From contig JAFXMW010000080.1 of the NCBI GenBank assembly GCA_017530105.1, forward strand, positions 1 to 64,000: a stretch of DNA of 64,000 nucleotides, in the 5' to 3' direction. Within the stretch, counting starts at the first letter, position 1. Each line of letters starts with the position of its first letter. The DNA comes from Bacteroidales bacterium. Its GTDB lineage: Bacteria > Bacteroidota > Bacteroidia > Bacteroidales > P3. Shown piece after piece: positions 52,228 to 61,789 of this stretch. Under the pieces are notes generated by a model. That model worked only from the letters and a program-made list of their open reading frames with translations. It was not told the DNA's origin and ran no database searches. The position numbers were made by a program, and so were the translations under genes.

Positions 52228-53511
52228 TTAACGTTTTGAGGCGATGCGTTTGTCGTAGCGGTACACTTGGAATAGATACCATCCCAATTGTGCTGCCTGC
52301 ACCACTGCACTCACCACGGCAAAGAGCAACACGGCAAGTTGGAAATTGTTTTGTTGGATTCCAATATAAAGAGCGGTAGCACGCAATAACAGCTGTACCA
52401 ACTGCATTCCGAAATCAACATGCTGAGTCCCCATCACATTGCTGACAAAGGCCAGTGAGTTGGTTACCACAAGAATGCCCATCCATGGCATGAGACAGCG
52501 CACATAGTAGCCCACACCGATCCATTGCTGACCGAAGAGAAAGACAAAAAGAGGTTCGGCAAAAAGAAACAATAAGGTGCAGCCAATCAGTGTGCCTGCG
52601 GTTAGGAAAAGAACAAAACGGTGTACGTCACGTGCAATGGGACTGCTCTCCTGCACTTTGGCCGAGGTGCTTTGGTAGAATACCTTCTCAAATGTGTTGG
52701 CAAGTACGTTGACGGGCCTTTGGGTAAAGGTGAGGGCGAGAGAGAAGAGTCCCAGCAGGGGTTTATCGAAATAAACACTCAGCCACATGAGGGGCAGGTT
52801 GGCGGAGAAACTGCTCACCAGTTCCTTTGGCATCACGTATAGAGCGAAATTTTTATGCTTCAAGGCTGCCTGACGCAAAGCCTGACGGGTGATAGAGGCA
52901 TGGGGGTCGTAGTAATGACGCCGCTTGGTGGTGATGTGGCGGAGATAGGCATGTCCTGCCACTTTGCCCAACACCGAGCCTACGGGCAGACCTACGGTAT
53001 GTAGGAATTGCCAAACGGGAGCCAGTAGACCAAAAAGGATGCGTGTCACAATTCCGCTACTAACCGACACCACTTCGCCTGCCGCCATTTGTTTGTATTC
53101 CTTGTTGCGGTTGCAAAGAAAGACATACACCCTGTTGGTTCCGGTGAAATAAACCAGCACGGGGATGAGGAAAAGCAGAATTGCCGGCAGTTTCGATACG
53201 GTGACTCTGCACAGTGTCATGATTGTCACCACTCCGAGCAGCAGCAACGACACACCCCTGTTTAGCCGAAAGGCGAGACGTGCCAGGGTTGAGGCTTCTT
53301 TGTCGTCGGAAGCAACTACTACGGCCATTTCGTATTTACATGTCGAAAGGATAATCAGTACTTCGGTGTAGCTGAAAAACACATTGCACAGGCCGAAGTC
53401 GTCGGGAGTGAAGAGTCTCAGCAAAATCAGGTAGGCGGCAAAAGCCAACCCTTGGGCAAGGGCATTGCCCGAAAGCAGGATACCTGAGTTTTTAATAAAC
53501 CGAGAGGACAT
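52228..53511 (-). CDS. Polysaccharide flippase (Wzx/MATE-like)
   Basis: A 427-residue integral membrane protein with 12 or so hydrophobic segments, starting FIKNSGILLSGNALAQGLAFAAYLILLRLFTPDDFGLCN, the typical N terminus of oligosaccharide flippases. It probably flips undecaprenyl-linked glycan units across the inner membrane. No glycosyltransferase genes are beside it, so the substrate is unknown. It is followed 4 bases later by the rhamnosidase-like gene on the same strand, suggesting a shared transcript. The start ATG at 53511 is the first in frame. Confidence 0.88.
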   Translation of the reverse strand: MSSRFIKNSGILLSGNALAQGLAFAAYLILLRLFTPDDFGLCNVFFSYTEVLIILSTCKYEMAVVVASDDKEASTLARLAFRLNRGVSLLLLGVVTIMTLCRVTVSKLPAILLFLIPVLVYFTGTNRVYVFLCNRNKEYKQMAAGEVVSVSSGIVTRILFGLLAPVWQFLHTVGLPVGSVLGKVAGHAYLRHITTKRRHYYDPHASITRQALRQAALKHKNFALYVMPKELVSSFSANLPLMWLSVYFDKPLLGLFSLALTFTQRPVNVLANTFEKVFYQSTSAKVQESSPIARDVHRFVLFLTAGTLIGCTLLFLFAEPLFVFLFGQQWIGVGYYVRCLMPWMGILVVTNSLAFVSNVMGTQHVDFGMQLVQLLLRATALYIGIQQNNFQLAVLLFAVVSAVVQAAQLGWYLFQVYRYDKRIASKR

Positions 53512-53598
53512 ATAGGGTCAACTTCTAATTATTCAAATAGTTATTTGCTTGTGCGATGATTCATGTAAAGTTTTCCCCCGGTGGCTTGCCGTCGGGGT

Positions 53599-55647
53599 TC
53601 ACGATTCCGAGTAATATTTCCTGCCTGCCCATTCCACAGCCAATAAAAGCACCAGCAATACCAAAATCAGTGGCAGCGATACCAGCGGGGTGTGTTCTGG
53701 GTGGGTGTAGATGACATTTTTCAAGTCCCCCCTTTGTTTTAATATCTCGCCAAGTTTTCCTGTCTCCCCTTTGTCCAGCATTTCTCCCCCTGTGCTTTGG
53801 GCTATGGTGTTCAACAACGTGTGGTCTGCCACCAACGAGAGCTGTTCCATGTCAAAATCCTCAACCACAAAAGCGCCCATTGCAGAGTATTGTTTGCCAG
53901 CAAAGGAGGTGACCGCACGGTAGCGATATTCACCAGGAAGGAGTGAGCCGAGGTCGAGTGAGTAGCCTTGTCCCGAGGGGTGGAAATCGTATTTTGTCGT
54001 TTGTGCTGGATTGCCATTTGAGGTTGCAGAAAGCTCGCAAACCATATCGGGTTTGTTGGTCAGTTCCCAGTTGTCGTCGTAAAACTCTGCGTGGAGTGTC
54101 ACCCTTTCGTCTTCCCTGTAAATACGTTCAGCATCCACATTCAGCCTATCGCGGCGGCCTTGTGCCCCGGTGTATACTACCATCTTCTCCACCAGTTGGT
54201 CGAAATCGTCGTGGCTACCTGTCATTAGATAGCTGTGTAGCCGCCATCTCCACAATCCTTCTCCCACCACAAAAGAGCAACGAGTCTCCCCTTGGCGGCC
54301 AAAGGCTATCAGCGGACGGTCGGTAGGGCTGCCGTTCAGTTTGGCATAGAAAAGGCTTTGCACACCTGCCGCTGTGCGGTAGTTGCCAAAGGGAGCGCTA
54401 AGGGGAGGAAGGCTTTCCATGCGTCCTGCAGTGGCATCGTCGAGGGCAAAGAGGCTGAAAGCATCGTTCTTCGAAGCCGTCACCTCGTCGCTGTGGCGGC
54501 TTTTTGCTGTTATCTCCATGCCGCAATGCAGAGCGTTGAAACGTGAAAGGTCGGTAACGTTACCCAAAATGTATATCCTTGGCACCTGAGGAGGTAAAGC
54601 CTGCATTGCTTTCTGTGTTTCGGCATCGCAAGGCAGATTATGCAAAATCAACACATCGCAGGCATCGGTAACTTTTTTTGAGCCATTTAAGTCTGCCATT
54701 GTGCGGAATACTTCCACCTCGTAGTTCGGGTTGCTCTCTATCCCCTGTTTCAAGGCACTGATGTCGGGATGTGGGGCTGCAGCCACTATGGCAACCTTAC
54801 GCCGGCCGTCGAGTACCTCCACAGCCACCGTGCGGCTATTGTTGGACACTGTGGCCTCATCGCTACAAGGCGACACACTTACGGTATAACTCTGCAATCC
54901 CGGTTTCTCAGCATCGAGCAGCAGCGTTTCAGTCCAGATAAAAGCATTGTCTGAATAATGTATGGGTTTGTTCAGCAGTTCTTTGCCTCCATGGGTTACC
55001 TTCAAAACCGAGTGTTCCCATTTCATCTTTCTGGCACGTATCGTCACCTCCATGGGGAAACGGCTGCCTGCGTATGCCACACGTCCTGCCCTTACCTCGG
55101 CAATCCAGGCATCGCGGTGTTCAGAGGTGTCGCCCAGCCCTATGGTATAGACAGGCACAGCCAAAGCTGTGGCCGCCTCCACGGGGTCTTGACCCTGATT
55201 GTAGATTCCGTCTGATAGCAGTACCACTGCCCCCAGATTTCTGCCGGCAAACCGGTCGCCTATATCCGAAAGGGCAGCAGCTATATCCGTGCTTCCACCG
55301 CCAAAAGAATCATACACCACCTCATACTCCTTCTCCAGGTAACGCAAACCCTCCAGGCTATTCTTTTCTGTCGGTGCAATCGAGCCGCTTACATCCTGTG
55401 TCACCACTATCACCGGTTTTTCATGTCTGTTCACATTCCTTCTCACCACAGGCCCCAGCAGCAACAACGCCAGCAGCGTCACCGTAACAAAACGCAATGC
55501 TGCCAAACCACGCTTTGCCCAAGGCGGCAAAGTCTCGTTGCCAGATGCTTTTCCCTTTCCCCTTCGGTATAGGGCGTAGCTATACACTGCCCCTGCCGCC
55601 AAGCAGAACAATATAAAGTACCATGGATAGTCAAATAACAATCTCAT
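53599..55647 (-). CDS. Membrane-anchored VWA-domain protein
   Basis: A 682-residue protein (start ATG 55647) with two hydrophobic segments near the N terminus (about 8-25 and 49-66), then a VWA domain with a metal-binding DVSGS at 85-89, VVLLSDGIYNQGQDP and a GLGDTSEHR loop. A central region with VAIVAAAPHPDISALKQGIESN and LILHNLP resembles a glutamine-amidotransferase-like fold, without a clear catalytic triad. A final membrane segment lies near 655-672. This looks like the long BatA/YfbK-type relative in Bacteroidota. Divergent from the metallopeptidase gene. Confidence 0.82.
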   Translation of the reverse strand: MRLLFDYPWYFILFCLAAGAVYSYALYRRGKGKASGNETLPPWAKRGLAALRFVTVTLLALLLLGPVVRRNVNRHEKPVIVVTQDVSGSIAPTEKNSLEGLRYLEKEYEVVYDSFGGGSTDIAAALSDIGDRFAGRNLGAVVLLSDGIYNQGQDPVEAATALAVPVYTIGLGDTSEHRDAWIAEVRAGRVAYAGSRFPMEVTIRARKMKWEHSVLKVTHGGKELLNKPIHYSDNAFIWTETLLLDAEKPGLQSYTVSVSPCSDEATVSNNSRTVAVEVLDGRRKVAIVAAAPHPDISALKQGIESNPNYEVEVFRTMADLNGSKKVTDACDVLILHNLPCDAETQKAMQALPPQVPRIYILGNVTDLSRFNALHCGMEITAKSRHSDEVTASKNDAFSLFALDDATAGRMESLPPLSAPFGNYRTAAGVQSLFYAKLNGSPTDRPLIAFGRQGETRCSFVVGEGLWRWRLHSYLMTGSHDDFDQLVEKMVVYTGAQGRRDRLNVDAERIYREDERVTLHAEFYDDNWELTNKPDMVCELSATSNGNPAQTTKYDFHPSGQGYSLDLGSLLPGEYRYRAVTSFAGKQYSAMGAFVVEDFDMEQLSLVADHTLLNTIAQSTGGEMLDKGETGKLGEILKQRGDLKNVIYTHPEHTPLVSLPLILVLLVLLLAVEWAGRKYYSES

Positions 55648-55692
55648 AATTGAAAACAAATTAGTAACGGCGACAAAACACCATACAAAATG

Positions 55693-55700
55693 CAAAGATA
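55693..55700 (-). promoter_or_regulatory. Promoter -7 box for the VWA gene
   Basis: Reads TATCTTTG on the minus strand, 46 bases before the start at 55647. Confidence 0.7.
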
Positions 55701-55733
55701 CGAAAATAAAACTGAAAATTAAAAAAAAATGTG

Positions 55734-55741
55734 TATTTTTG
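55734..55741 (+). promoter_or_regulatory. Promoter -7 box for the metallopeptidase gene
   Basis: TATTTTTG, a TAnnTTTG match 90 bases before the start at 55831, within an A-rich tract. Confidence 0.65.
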
Positions 55742-55830
55742 CATCTTCAAACAATACAAACACATTCATAGTTTCGATTAATAGAAAAAGTATTATTTAT
55801 AGTTTTCAGTTTTAAATCATTAGTTTAAAT

Positions 55831-57930
55831 ATGCCTATTCACATTCCACAATCCAAAAATGTACATTGTTGCTCCCGTTGGTCGCGACACTGTATGTTAT
55901 TCCTGTCCCTGTTGCTCATTCTCATATCCTCGTGCAGCAGGGAGAAAACCCCCGAAACCATGAGCTACATCAATGAAACCGTTGTCCAGGAAGCCCTCGA
56001 CACCCTTCAAGCCTGTTATGGCGAAACCTGCATGGCCATTCCCCGCCGCAGTGTCCCGCAGGTTGCCGCCCTTTGGACGGCCCAAGACGGCACTCCTCAA
56101 GATTTTGTTGCCTTCTGTAAGCAATTTTATATTGCCGACAGTGTTGAACATAGCCGTATGGCCGATGCCCTTCAGGCCAATCTCGAAAGCCTTTGGGGCT
56201 GTTTCAACAAAATCAGTGTCGACCTCAAACTTCCCCTCCATGTCGTAGGTCCCGACCCCACACCTCTCGATGAAATGTTTGGAGGTTTTGACCCCTCTGC
56301 TCATTTCGACGACGACATGTTCCAACAGAAAATAGCTTTTGCTGTCGTTCTCAACTTCCCCTTCTACACCCTCCGCGAAAAGGACAGCCTCGGTGCCCAG
56401 TGGAGCCGTCAGCAGTGGGCTTTTGCACGGCTGGGCGACCTCTTCACCTCGCGTGTGCCTGCCGAAAGCAATCAACTCCTCGCCAACCAGCTGGCCGCTG
56501 CCGACAACTACATCTCCAACTACAACATTATGATGGGACAGCTCCTCGACAATAACGGCAACCGCCTTTTCCCCGACATGGCTCTCATCACCCACTGGGG
56601 CTTGCGCGACGAACTCAAGACCCACTATAACCAAGGCGACAGTGGTCTCGCCAAGCAGCGTATGATTTACCAGGTGATGCGCCGTATCATTGATCAAAGC
56701 ATCCCCCAATGCGTCATCAACAACAGTCAGTATCGGTGGAATCCATACGACAACACCCTTGTCGACAGCCAAGGCAAAAAAATCAGCAACCCAACGTCCG
56801 AACCCGACACCCGCTACCAATACTTCCTCGACAACTTCCATGCCATGCAGCAGATTGACCGCTACAATCCCATGTACCCCACCGCCATCGCACGTGCCTT
56901 CGACCAAGACATGGAGGTGAGCTACGACGAGATAGAACAACTTTTCACCTCTTTCCTCAGTGCACCCGAAGTGTCACAGGTGGCCAAGTATATCGAAAAG
57001 AACTTAGGCCGCAAACTGGAACCCTTCGACATCTGGTACGACGGCTTCAAGAGTCGTAGCACTATCAACGAGGATGAACTTTCGGCCAAAACACGCAGCC
57101 TTTACCCCAACAAAGAGGCCTTTGCCTCCAAGGGTATGCCCTCCATATTGAAGCAACTCGGGTTCTCCCCCGACAAAAACCGGTTCATCTGCTCCCACAT
57201 CACCGTCGACCCCTCGCGCGGTGCCGGCCACGCGTGGGAAAGCAACATGCGCTCCGACAACGCACGCCTCCGCACCCGTATCGGTGCTGACGGCATGGAC
57301 TACAAGGGCTACAACATCGCCGTACACGAGTTCGGCCACAATGTCGAGCAAACCATCACCCTCCACGATGTCGACAACTACATTATGAAAGGTGTCCCCA
57401 ACACTGCCTTCACCGAAGCCCTCGCCTTCGTCTTCCAGACTCGTGACCTCGACTTCCTCGGCTACAAGAACAGTGGCAAGTCCAAGGATGCCCTCGAAAC
57501 CCTCGACATCTTCTGGGGATGCTACGAAATCATGGGTGTTGCGCTCGTCGACATGTACTCTTGGCGTTGGCTCTATAATCATCCCGATGCCACCGTCCAG
57601 CAGCTCAAGGAGCAGGTTATTACCATTGCTAAGAATTTGTGGAACCAATACTATGCACCCTTCCTTGGCGAAGAAAACTCCACCATCCTGGCCATCTATA
57701 GCCACATGATTGACTCTCCTCTCTACCTGCCCAACTATCCCTATGGACACATCATCCAGTTCCAACTCGAGCAGCAGCTGAAAGGCAAAAACATCGCCGA
57801 CGAAATCCAGCGGATCTATCCTGTTGGTCGTCTCACCCCGCAACACTGGATGCGCCACGCCGTGGGCAGCGAAGTCTCCACCAAACCCCTTCTTGATGCC
57901 GCTGCACAAGCACTTAAAGAATTAGAATAA
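55831..57930 (+). CDS. Zinc metallopeptidase lipoprotein (gluzincin)
   Basis: A 699-residue lipoprotein: hydrophobic segment about 22-34, lipobox ISSC with Cys35. The zinc site HEFGH is at 499-503 with the third ligand Glu529 in FTEALAF, 26 residues later, the arrangement of gluzincins similar to the M3 peptidase group. IWYDGFKSRSTINEDELS and the region SHITVDPSRGAGHAWESNMR also look like substrate-binding parts. The protein is probably an envelope oligopeptidase. Substrate is unknown. It is followed 75 bases later by an S46 peptidase, suggesting linked peptide use. Confidence 0.88.
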   Translation: MPIHIPQSKNVHCCSRWSRHCMLFLSLLLILISSCSREKTPETMSYINETVVQEALDTLQACYGETCMAIPRRSVPQVAALWTAQDGTPQDFVAFCKQFYIADSVEHSRMADALQANLESLWGCFNKISVDLKLPLHVVGPDPTPLDEMFGGFDPSAHFDDDMFQQKIAFAVVLNFPFYTLREKDSLGAQWSRQQWAFARLGDLFTSRVPAESNQLLANQLAAADNYISNYNIMMGQLLDNNGNRLFPDMALITHWGLRDELKTHYNQGDSGLAKQRMIYQVMRRIIDQSIPQCVINNSQYRWNPYDNTLVDSQGKKISNPTSEPDTRYQYFLDNFHAMQQIDRYNPMYPTAIARAFDQDMEVSYDEIEQLFTSFLSAPEVSQVAKYIEKNLGRKLEPFDIWYDGFKSRSTINEDELSAKTRSLYPNKEAFASKGMPSILKQLGFSPDKNRFICSHITVDPSRGAGHAWESNMRSDNARLRTRIGADGMDYKGYNIAVHEFGHNVEQTITLHDVDNYIMKGVPNTAFTEALAFVFQTRDLDFLGYKNSGKSKDALETLDIFWGCYEIMGVALVDMYSWRWLYNHPDATVQQLKEQVITIAKNLWNQYYAPFLGEENSTILAIYSHMIDSPLYLPNYPYGHIIQFQLEQQLKGKNIADEIQRIYPVGRLTPQHWMRHAVGSEVSTKPLLDAAAQALKELE

Positions 57931-58005
57931 ACAGAATAATCGGGGTAATCTGATTACTCCGATTATTCCAATTTCTTCGAATAAACATTAAAATATATAA
58001 ACCCT

Positions 58006-60144
58006 ATGAAAAAAGTTTTTACCCTACTGACAACAATTGTCTTACTTATGCCCGTGGCCATGGCTGACGAAGGCATGTGGATTCCCATGCTCCTTGGCCG
58101 CAACCAGGCCGCCATGCAAAAAGCCGGTATGCACATCACCGCACAAGACATCTACGACATCAACAACGCCTGTCTCAAAGATGCCATCATCCTCTTCAAC
58201 CAAGGCTGCACAGGCGAATTTGTCTCCGACCAAGGCCTCTTCCTCACCAACCACCACTGCGGCTACTACTACATCACTTCCAACAGCACTGTCGAACACG
58301 ACTACCTCACCCATGGTTTCTGGGCAATGAACCGCAACCAGGAAATACCTTGCAAAGGCCTTACCGCCACCCGTCTTGTCCGCATGGAGGATGTAACCGC
58401 ACGTGTCCTCAACGGCATCGACGACAAAACCCCCGAAGTGGAACGTGAACGCATTGTTAAGCAAAACATCACCATCATCACAACCGAGGCCGTTGCCGGC
58501 ACCCACTACAAAGCCATCATCAAACCCTTCTACTACGGCAACCAATATTTCATGTATGTCAACGAAGTCTTCACCGATGTCCGCCTTGTGGGTGCTCCCC
58601 CCAGCAACATCGGCAAATTCGGTGGCGACACCGACAACTGGATGTGGCCCCGCCACACTGGCGATTTCTCCATGTTCCGCGTCTACGTAGGCAAGGACGG
58701 AAAGCCCGCCACCTACAGCAAAACCAATGTCCCGTACAAACCCCTCAAACATCTCGACATCTCTCTTAAGGGTGTCGACGAGGGCGATTTCACCTTTGTC
58801 TTCGGCTATCCCGGCACCACCCAGCGCTATGTCACCCACGACCAGATGGAACTCCAGGCTCTTGAGGAAAACCCCATCCGCATTGCCCTCCGCGATATCC
58901 GTCTTCGTCACTACAAAAACGCCATGGAGCAGAGCCCCGCACAACGTCTCAAATATGCCTCCAAGGTTGCCAGCATCGCCAACGGCTGGAAAAAGTGGCA
59001 GGGCGAAACCCTCGGCATTCAGCGTCTCAAAGGCGTTCAGCAGAAAAAAGCACAAGAATCCGTCTTCCAGGCTTGGGCTGACAAACGTCCCGAATACAAA
59101 AACGTCCTTCGCGACATGGGGCGTGCCTATGAGCAAATCCGTCCCATCGAACTGCAGTGGGTCTACTTCAACGAAGCCGTCATGGCCTCCGACCTTATGA
59201 ACCGTGCCTACAAACTCTGGAGCATGGCCACCCAAACGACCAATCAAGACAGTCTTGCCCGTGTGGAATGTGACAAACTCCTTGCCGCCAACGAGACCTA
59301 CTTCTCCGATTTCGAACTTCACTCACCCGTCGACCGCGCCATCTTCGTCGAAACCTTCCTCCACATGTGGCGCGAAGGCTATGCCCCCTACCTCGACAAG
59401 AAAGGCAAGGACGAAGTCGGAGTGCAGAAGATGCTCGAAAACATCTACGACAAGTCGATGCTCAACAATCGTGCCAAATACGATAAATTCCTCAAGAAAT
59501 ACAAGGCCAAAGACTGGATGAAAGTCCTCAACGGTGTCGACCCCGCTGTCGACCTCTTCAACATTGCCTACACCTATGCCTACACCTCCGACAAAGAAAC
59601 CACCTACGATGTCAACAAACGCGAAATAGCACGCCTCATGCGCACCTATGTCCGCGGCATGATGCAGCAGTACCCCGACTCCAACTTCTTCCCCGATGCC
59701 AACCTCACCCTCCGTGTGGCCTACGGCCATGTGCAGGGCTTCAGCCCCAAGGACGCTGTATACTACACCCCCTACAGCACCCTCGAAGGCATTATGGAGA
59801 AAGAGAACCCCGACATTTACGACTACGTGGTGGAGCCTAAACTCAAAGAACTCAACAACAACCACGACTACGGCCGCTATGCCAATGCAGCAGGCGAGAT
59901 GCCCGTGGCCTTTATCGCCACCAACCACACCACCGGCGGCAACAGCGGCAGTCCTGTGCTCAATGCCGACGGTCAGCTCATAGGCATCAACTTCGACCGC
60001 TGCTGGGAAGGCACCATGTCCGACCTCCTCTTCGACCCCGCCTATTGCCGCAACATCAGCCTCGACATCCGCTACTGCCTTTTCATCATCGACAAATTCG
60101 CCGGAGCCTCGCACCTCATCGACGAAATGACCATAGTGCAATAG
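58006..60144 (+). CDS. S46 family dipeptidyl peptidase, DPP11-like
   Basis: A 712-residue exported serine peptidase removing dipeptides from the N terminus of peptides. The signal ends near AMA (about 21). Catalytic His84 is in TNHHCGYYY, a GGDTDNWMWPRHTGDF stretch at 206-221 carries the Asp region, and Ser647 is in GGNSGSP. After it comes NFDRCWEG; the Arg (665) matches the Arg that gives the DPP11 branch preference for Asp/Glu, where DPP7 has Gly. The enzyme acts in the periplasm with inner-membrane uptake of dipeptides. It is next to the metallopeptidase gene. Confidence 0.93.
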   Translation: MKKVFTLLTTIVLLMPVAMADEGMWIPMLLGRNQAAMQKAGMHITAQDIYDINNACLKDAIILFNQGCTGEFVSDQGLFLTNHHCGYYYITSNSTVEHDYLTHGFWAMNRNQEIPCKGLTATRLVRMEDVTARVLNGIDDKTPEVERERIVKQNITIITTEAVAGTHYKAIIKPFYYGNQYFMYVNEVFTDVRLVGAPPSNIGKFGGDTDNWMWPRHTGDFSMFRVYVGKDGKPATYSKTNVPYKPLKHLDISLKGVDEGDFTFVFGYPGTTQRYVTHDQMELQALEENPIRIALRDIRLRHYKNAMEQSPAQRLKYASKVASIANGWKKWQGETLGIQRLKGVQQKKAQESVFQAWADKRPEYKNVLRDMGRAYEQIRPIELQWVYFNEAVMASDLMNRAYKLWSMATQTTNQDSLARVECDKLLAANETYFSDFELHSPVDRAIFVETFLHMWREGYAPYLDKKGKDEVGVQKMLENIYDKSMLNNRAKYDKFLKKYKAKDWMKVLNGVDPAVDLFNIAYTYAYTSDKETTYDVNKREIARLMRTYVRGMMQQYPDSNFFPDANLTLRVAYGHVQGFSPKDAVYYTPYSTLEGIMEKENPDIYDYVVEPKLKELNNNHDYGRYANAAGEMPVAFIATNHTTGGNSGSPVLNADGQLIGINFDRCWEGTMSDLLFDPAYCRNISLDIRYCLFIIDKFAGASHLIDEMTIVQ

Positions 60145-60194
60145 CCACCCGTCAATAACATCTATCTATTATATTCCAACTTAACACAACGACC

Positions 60195-61181
60195 ATGCAA
60201 CGAAACTACACCCTCGACATCATGCGCATTGTCGCAATCGTCTGTGTTGTCATCTGCCACTCCTCCGGCTCGCTCATCTTCCACCATCAAGTCGACCCTG
60301 GCTCTTCATGGTTCCTCCAGTGTGTGGCTCTCAACGGTATCACCCGTTGGGATGTCCCCTTCTTCGTCATGCTCACAGGTTTCTTTATGCTCGACCCCAA
60401 TAAACTTGTGCCTGTCAAAACACTCTACTCCAAAAATCTCCTGCGCATCTTCGCCGCACTTGTTTTCTGGTCCCTCTTCTATGGTCTCACCCTTCACCGC
60501 CCCCTTTACCCCCTCGGTTCACAGGAAGGGCATCTTTGGTACCTTGGCATGATTATTGGAGTTTATATCGCCATTCCTGTCCTTCGGCTTATAGCCCAAA
60601 ATCAGACTGTACTCAAATACTTCTCTCTCGCATGGGTGGTTGTTATGTGCTACCAGTTCATCGGCTGCTTCGTAACCCTTCCTGTCGACCTAAACAAAAT
60701 GATTTTCGTCGACTTTGCCGGCTACGTGGTCTTCGCCTACTACATCCGCACTCTTTTCCACAACCGGCCCGAAACCTCTCGTCTCAGGAAAACCAGCCAT
60801 GTCATCTACATTTTAGGCCTGATAGGTTTCATATTCACAATTGCCATGGGACTGCTGACCCAAGACGAGGAAACCTACTTTTACAAATTCACCTCCCCCA
60901 ACGTCCTTATCACCGCCACGGCACTTCTGGTATTCAGCATCCGTCATCCTCTTCACCCCACAGGCAAACTGGCCGCTTTCATCGAGAACTGCTCCAAATG
61001 CACTTTCGGCATATACTTGATTCACGTTTGGGTACTCGCGCATATCCTCAACCGCATACACCGTTTCATCCCGCAACCCATCCTGATGACCATCGTATGT
61101 GTCGTTGCAGCCTTCCTTATCAGCTATGCCATCACTTTCATCCTTAAGAAAATACCATTTGTGCAAAAATACTTAGTGTAG
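60195..61181 (+). CDS. Membrane acyltransferase (acyltransferase 3 family)
   Basis: A 328-residue inner membrane protein with about ten hydrophobic segments. The N terminus NYTLDIMRIVAIVCVVICHSS carries the family His at position 22 or so, followed by WDVPFFVMLTGFF and HLWYLGMIIGVYIAIPVL. These are marks of acyltransferase family 3 (OafA/WecH-like) that acetylate or acylate surface glycans. Substrate unknown; no glycan genes flank it. It follows the S46 gene by 50 bases and may be read with it. Confidence 0.85.
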   Translation: MQRNYTLDIMRIVAIVCVVICHSSGSLIFHHQVDPGSSWFLQCVALNGITRWDVPFFVMLTGFFMLDPNKLVPVKTLYSKNLLRIFAALVFWSLFYGLTLHRPLYPLGSQEGHLWYLGMIIGVYIAIPVLRLIAQNQTVLKYFSLAWVVVMCYQFIGCFVTLPVDLNKMIFVDFAGYVVFAYYIRTLFHNRPETSRLRKTSHVIYILGLIGFIFTIAMGLLTQDEETYFYKFTSPNVLITATALLVFSIRHPLHPTGKLAAFIENCSKCTFGIYLIHVWVLAHILNRIHRFIPQPILMTIVCVVAAFLISYAITFILKKIPFVQKYLV

Positions 61182-61584
61182 ACTCTCCGCCGCAGCGTAG
61201 AAAAACAAGCACCTTCGCTCGTTCTTCGCTACTTCTCCCATATTTCTCCCATCCTGCATGGGAGAAATATGGGAGAACTGGTGGGTAAACAACGGTGAAG
61301 GAGCGAAGCCACGATGCCACCGGGTTTCCGTTAATAGGTATTTTATTATTGTTTGTTAATAACTAAGAATCAAATAGTAATGTACTTTTGGCGTTTTTCT
61401 TAATAGTATAAAATATTGGTAATATGTTAGTTGCATTATCTGTTAACGTATATGTCGACAATCAATGCCGAAAAATGATACAATTTTGGTATAAAAAAGT
61501 GTGTTTTTTGTACTGTTCATAAATAATTAGTCATTGATAATCAATTAGAAGAAAAAAAAATTTTGTCAGTTCAAAAAAAGATTG
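61182..61584. other. Non-coding gap with a palindromic repeat
   Basis: Apart from the family B repeat (61212-61309), about 275 bases of AT-rich sequence without recognisable gene. It leads into the promoter of the tRNA gene. Confidence 0.6.
61212..61309. repeat. Palindromic repeat, family B, copy 2
   Basis: Perfect 20-base arms 61233-61252 and 61258-61277 with a 5-base loop, carrying TTCTCCCATATTTCTCCCAT and its complement. Outer pair CTTCGCTC (61213-61220) and GAGCGAAG (61301-61308). It follows the acyltransferase stop codon, in the same place relative to the upstream gene as copy 1. Confidence 0.85.
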
Positions 61585-61592
61585 TACCTTTG
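61585..61592 (+). promoter_or_regulatory. Promoter -7 box for tRNA-Ala
   Basis: TACCTTTG, an exact TAnnTTTG match 23 bases before the mature tRNA. Confidence 0.75.
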
Positions 61593-61615
61593 CACACGAT
61601 TTCGAGAGAAACAAT

Positions 61616-61692
61616 GGGGTATTAGCTCAGGTGGCTAGAGCGTTTGACTGGCAGTCAAAAGGTCATCGGTTCGACTCCGATATACTCCACCA
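61616..61692 (+). tRNA. tRNA-Ala (anticodon GGC)
   Basis: A 74-base cloverleaf followed by encoded CCA. Acceptor GGGGTAT pairs with ATACTCC, and the third pair is G-T, equal to G3-U70, the alanine identity element. Anticodon stem TTTGA/TCAAA around loop CTGGCAG gives anticodon GGC. T arm ATCGG-TTCGACT-CCGAT. It sits at the border of the decayed defence-like region on its right. Confidence 0.96.
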
Positions 61693-61693
61693 A

Positions 61694-61719
61694 AGAGGTT
61701 CGTCAGAACCTCTTTTTTT
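61694..61719 (+). terminator. Terminator of tRNA-Ala
   Basis: AGAGGTTC (61694-61701) pairs perfectly with GAACCTCT (61706-61713), loop GTCA, followed by six T. A textbook intrinsic terminator. Confidence 0.9.
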
Positions 61720-61789
61720 ATTCCAACATACACGTAAATTCAGTGTTTACAGAGAACCGTTCAAGAACTTACAAATTCGTCAGGCACTG

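Noticed and set aside
58042..59322. Long open frame antisense to the S46 peptidase
   Set aside because: The plus-strand gene has complete catalytic motifs; the antisense protein is Val/Gly/Asp-rich shadow sequence.
61631..61760. Coding start inside tRNA-Ala reading into the DUF1016 remnant
   Set aside because: The frame merely passes through the tRNA and its terminator; no gene starts there.
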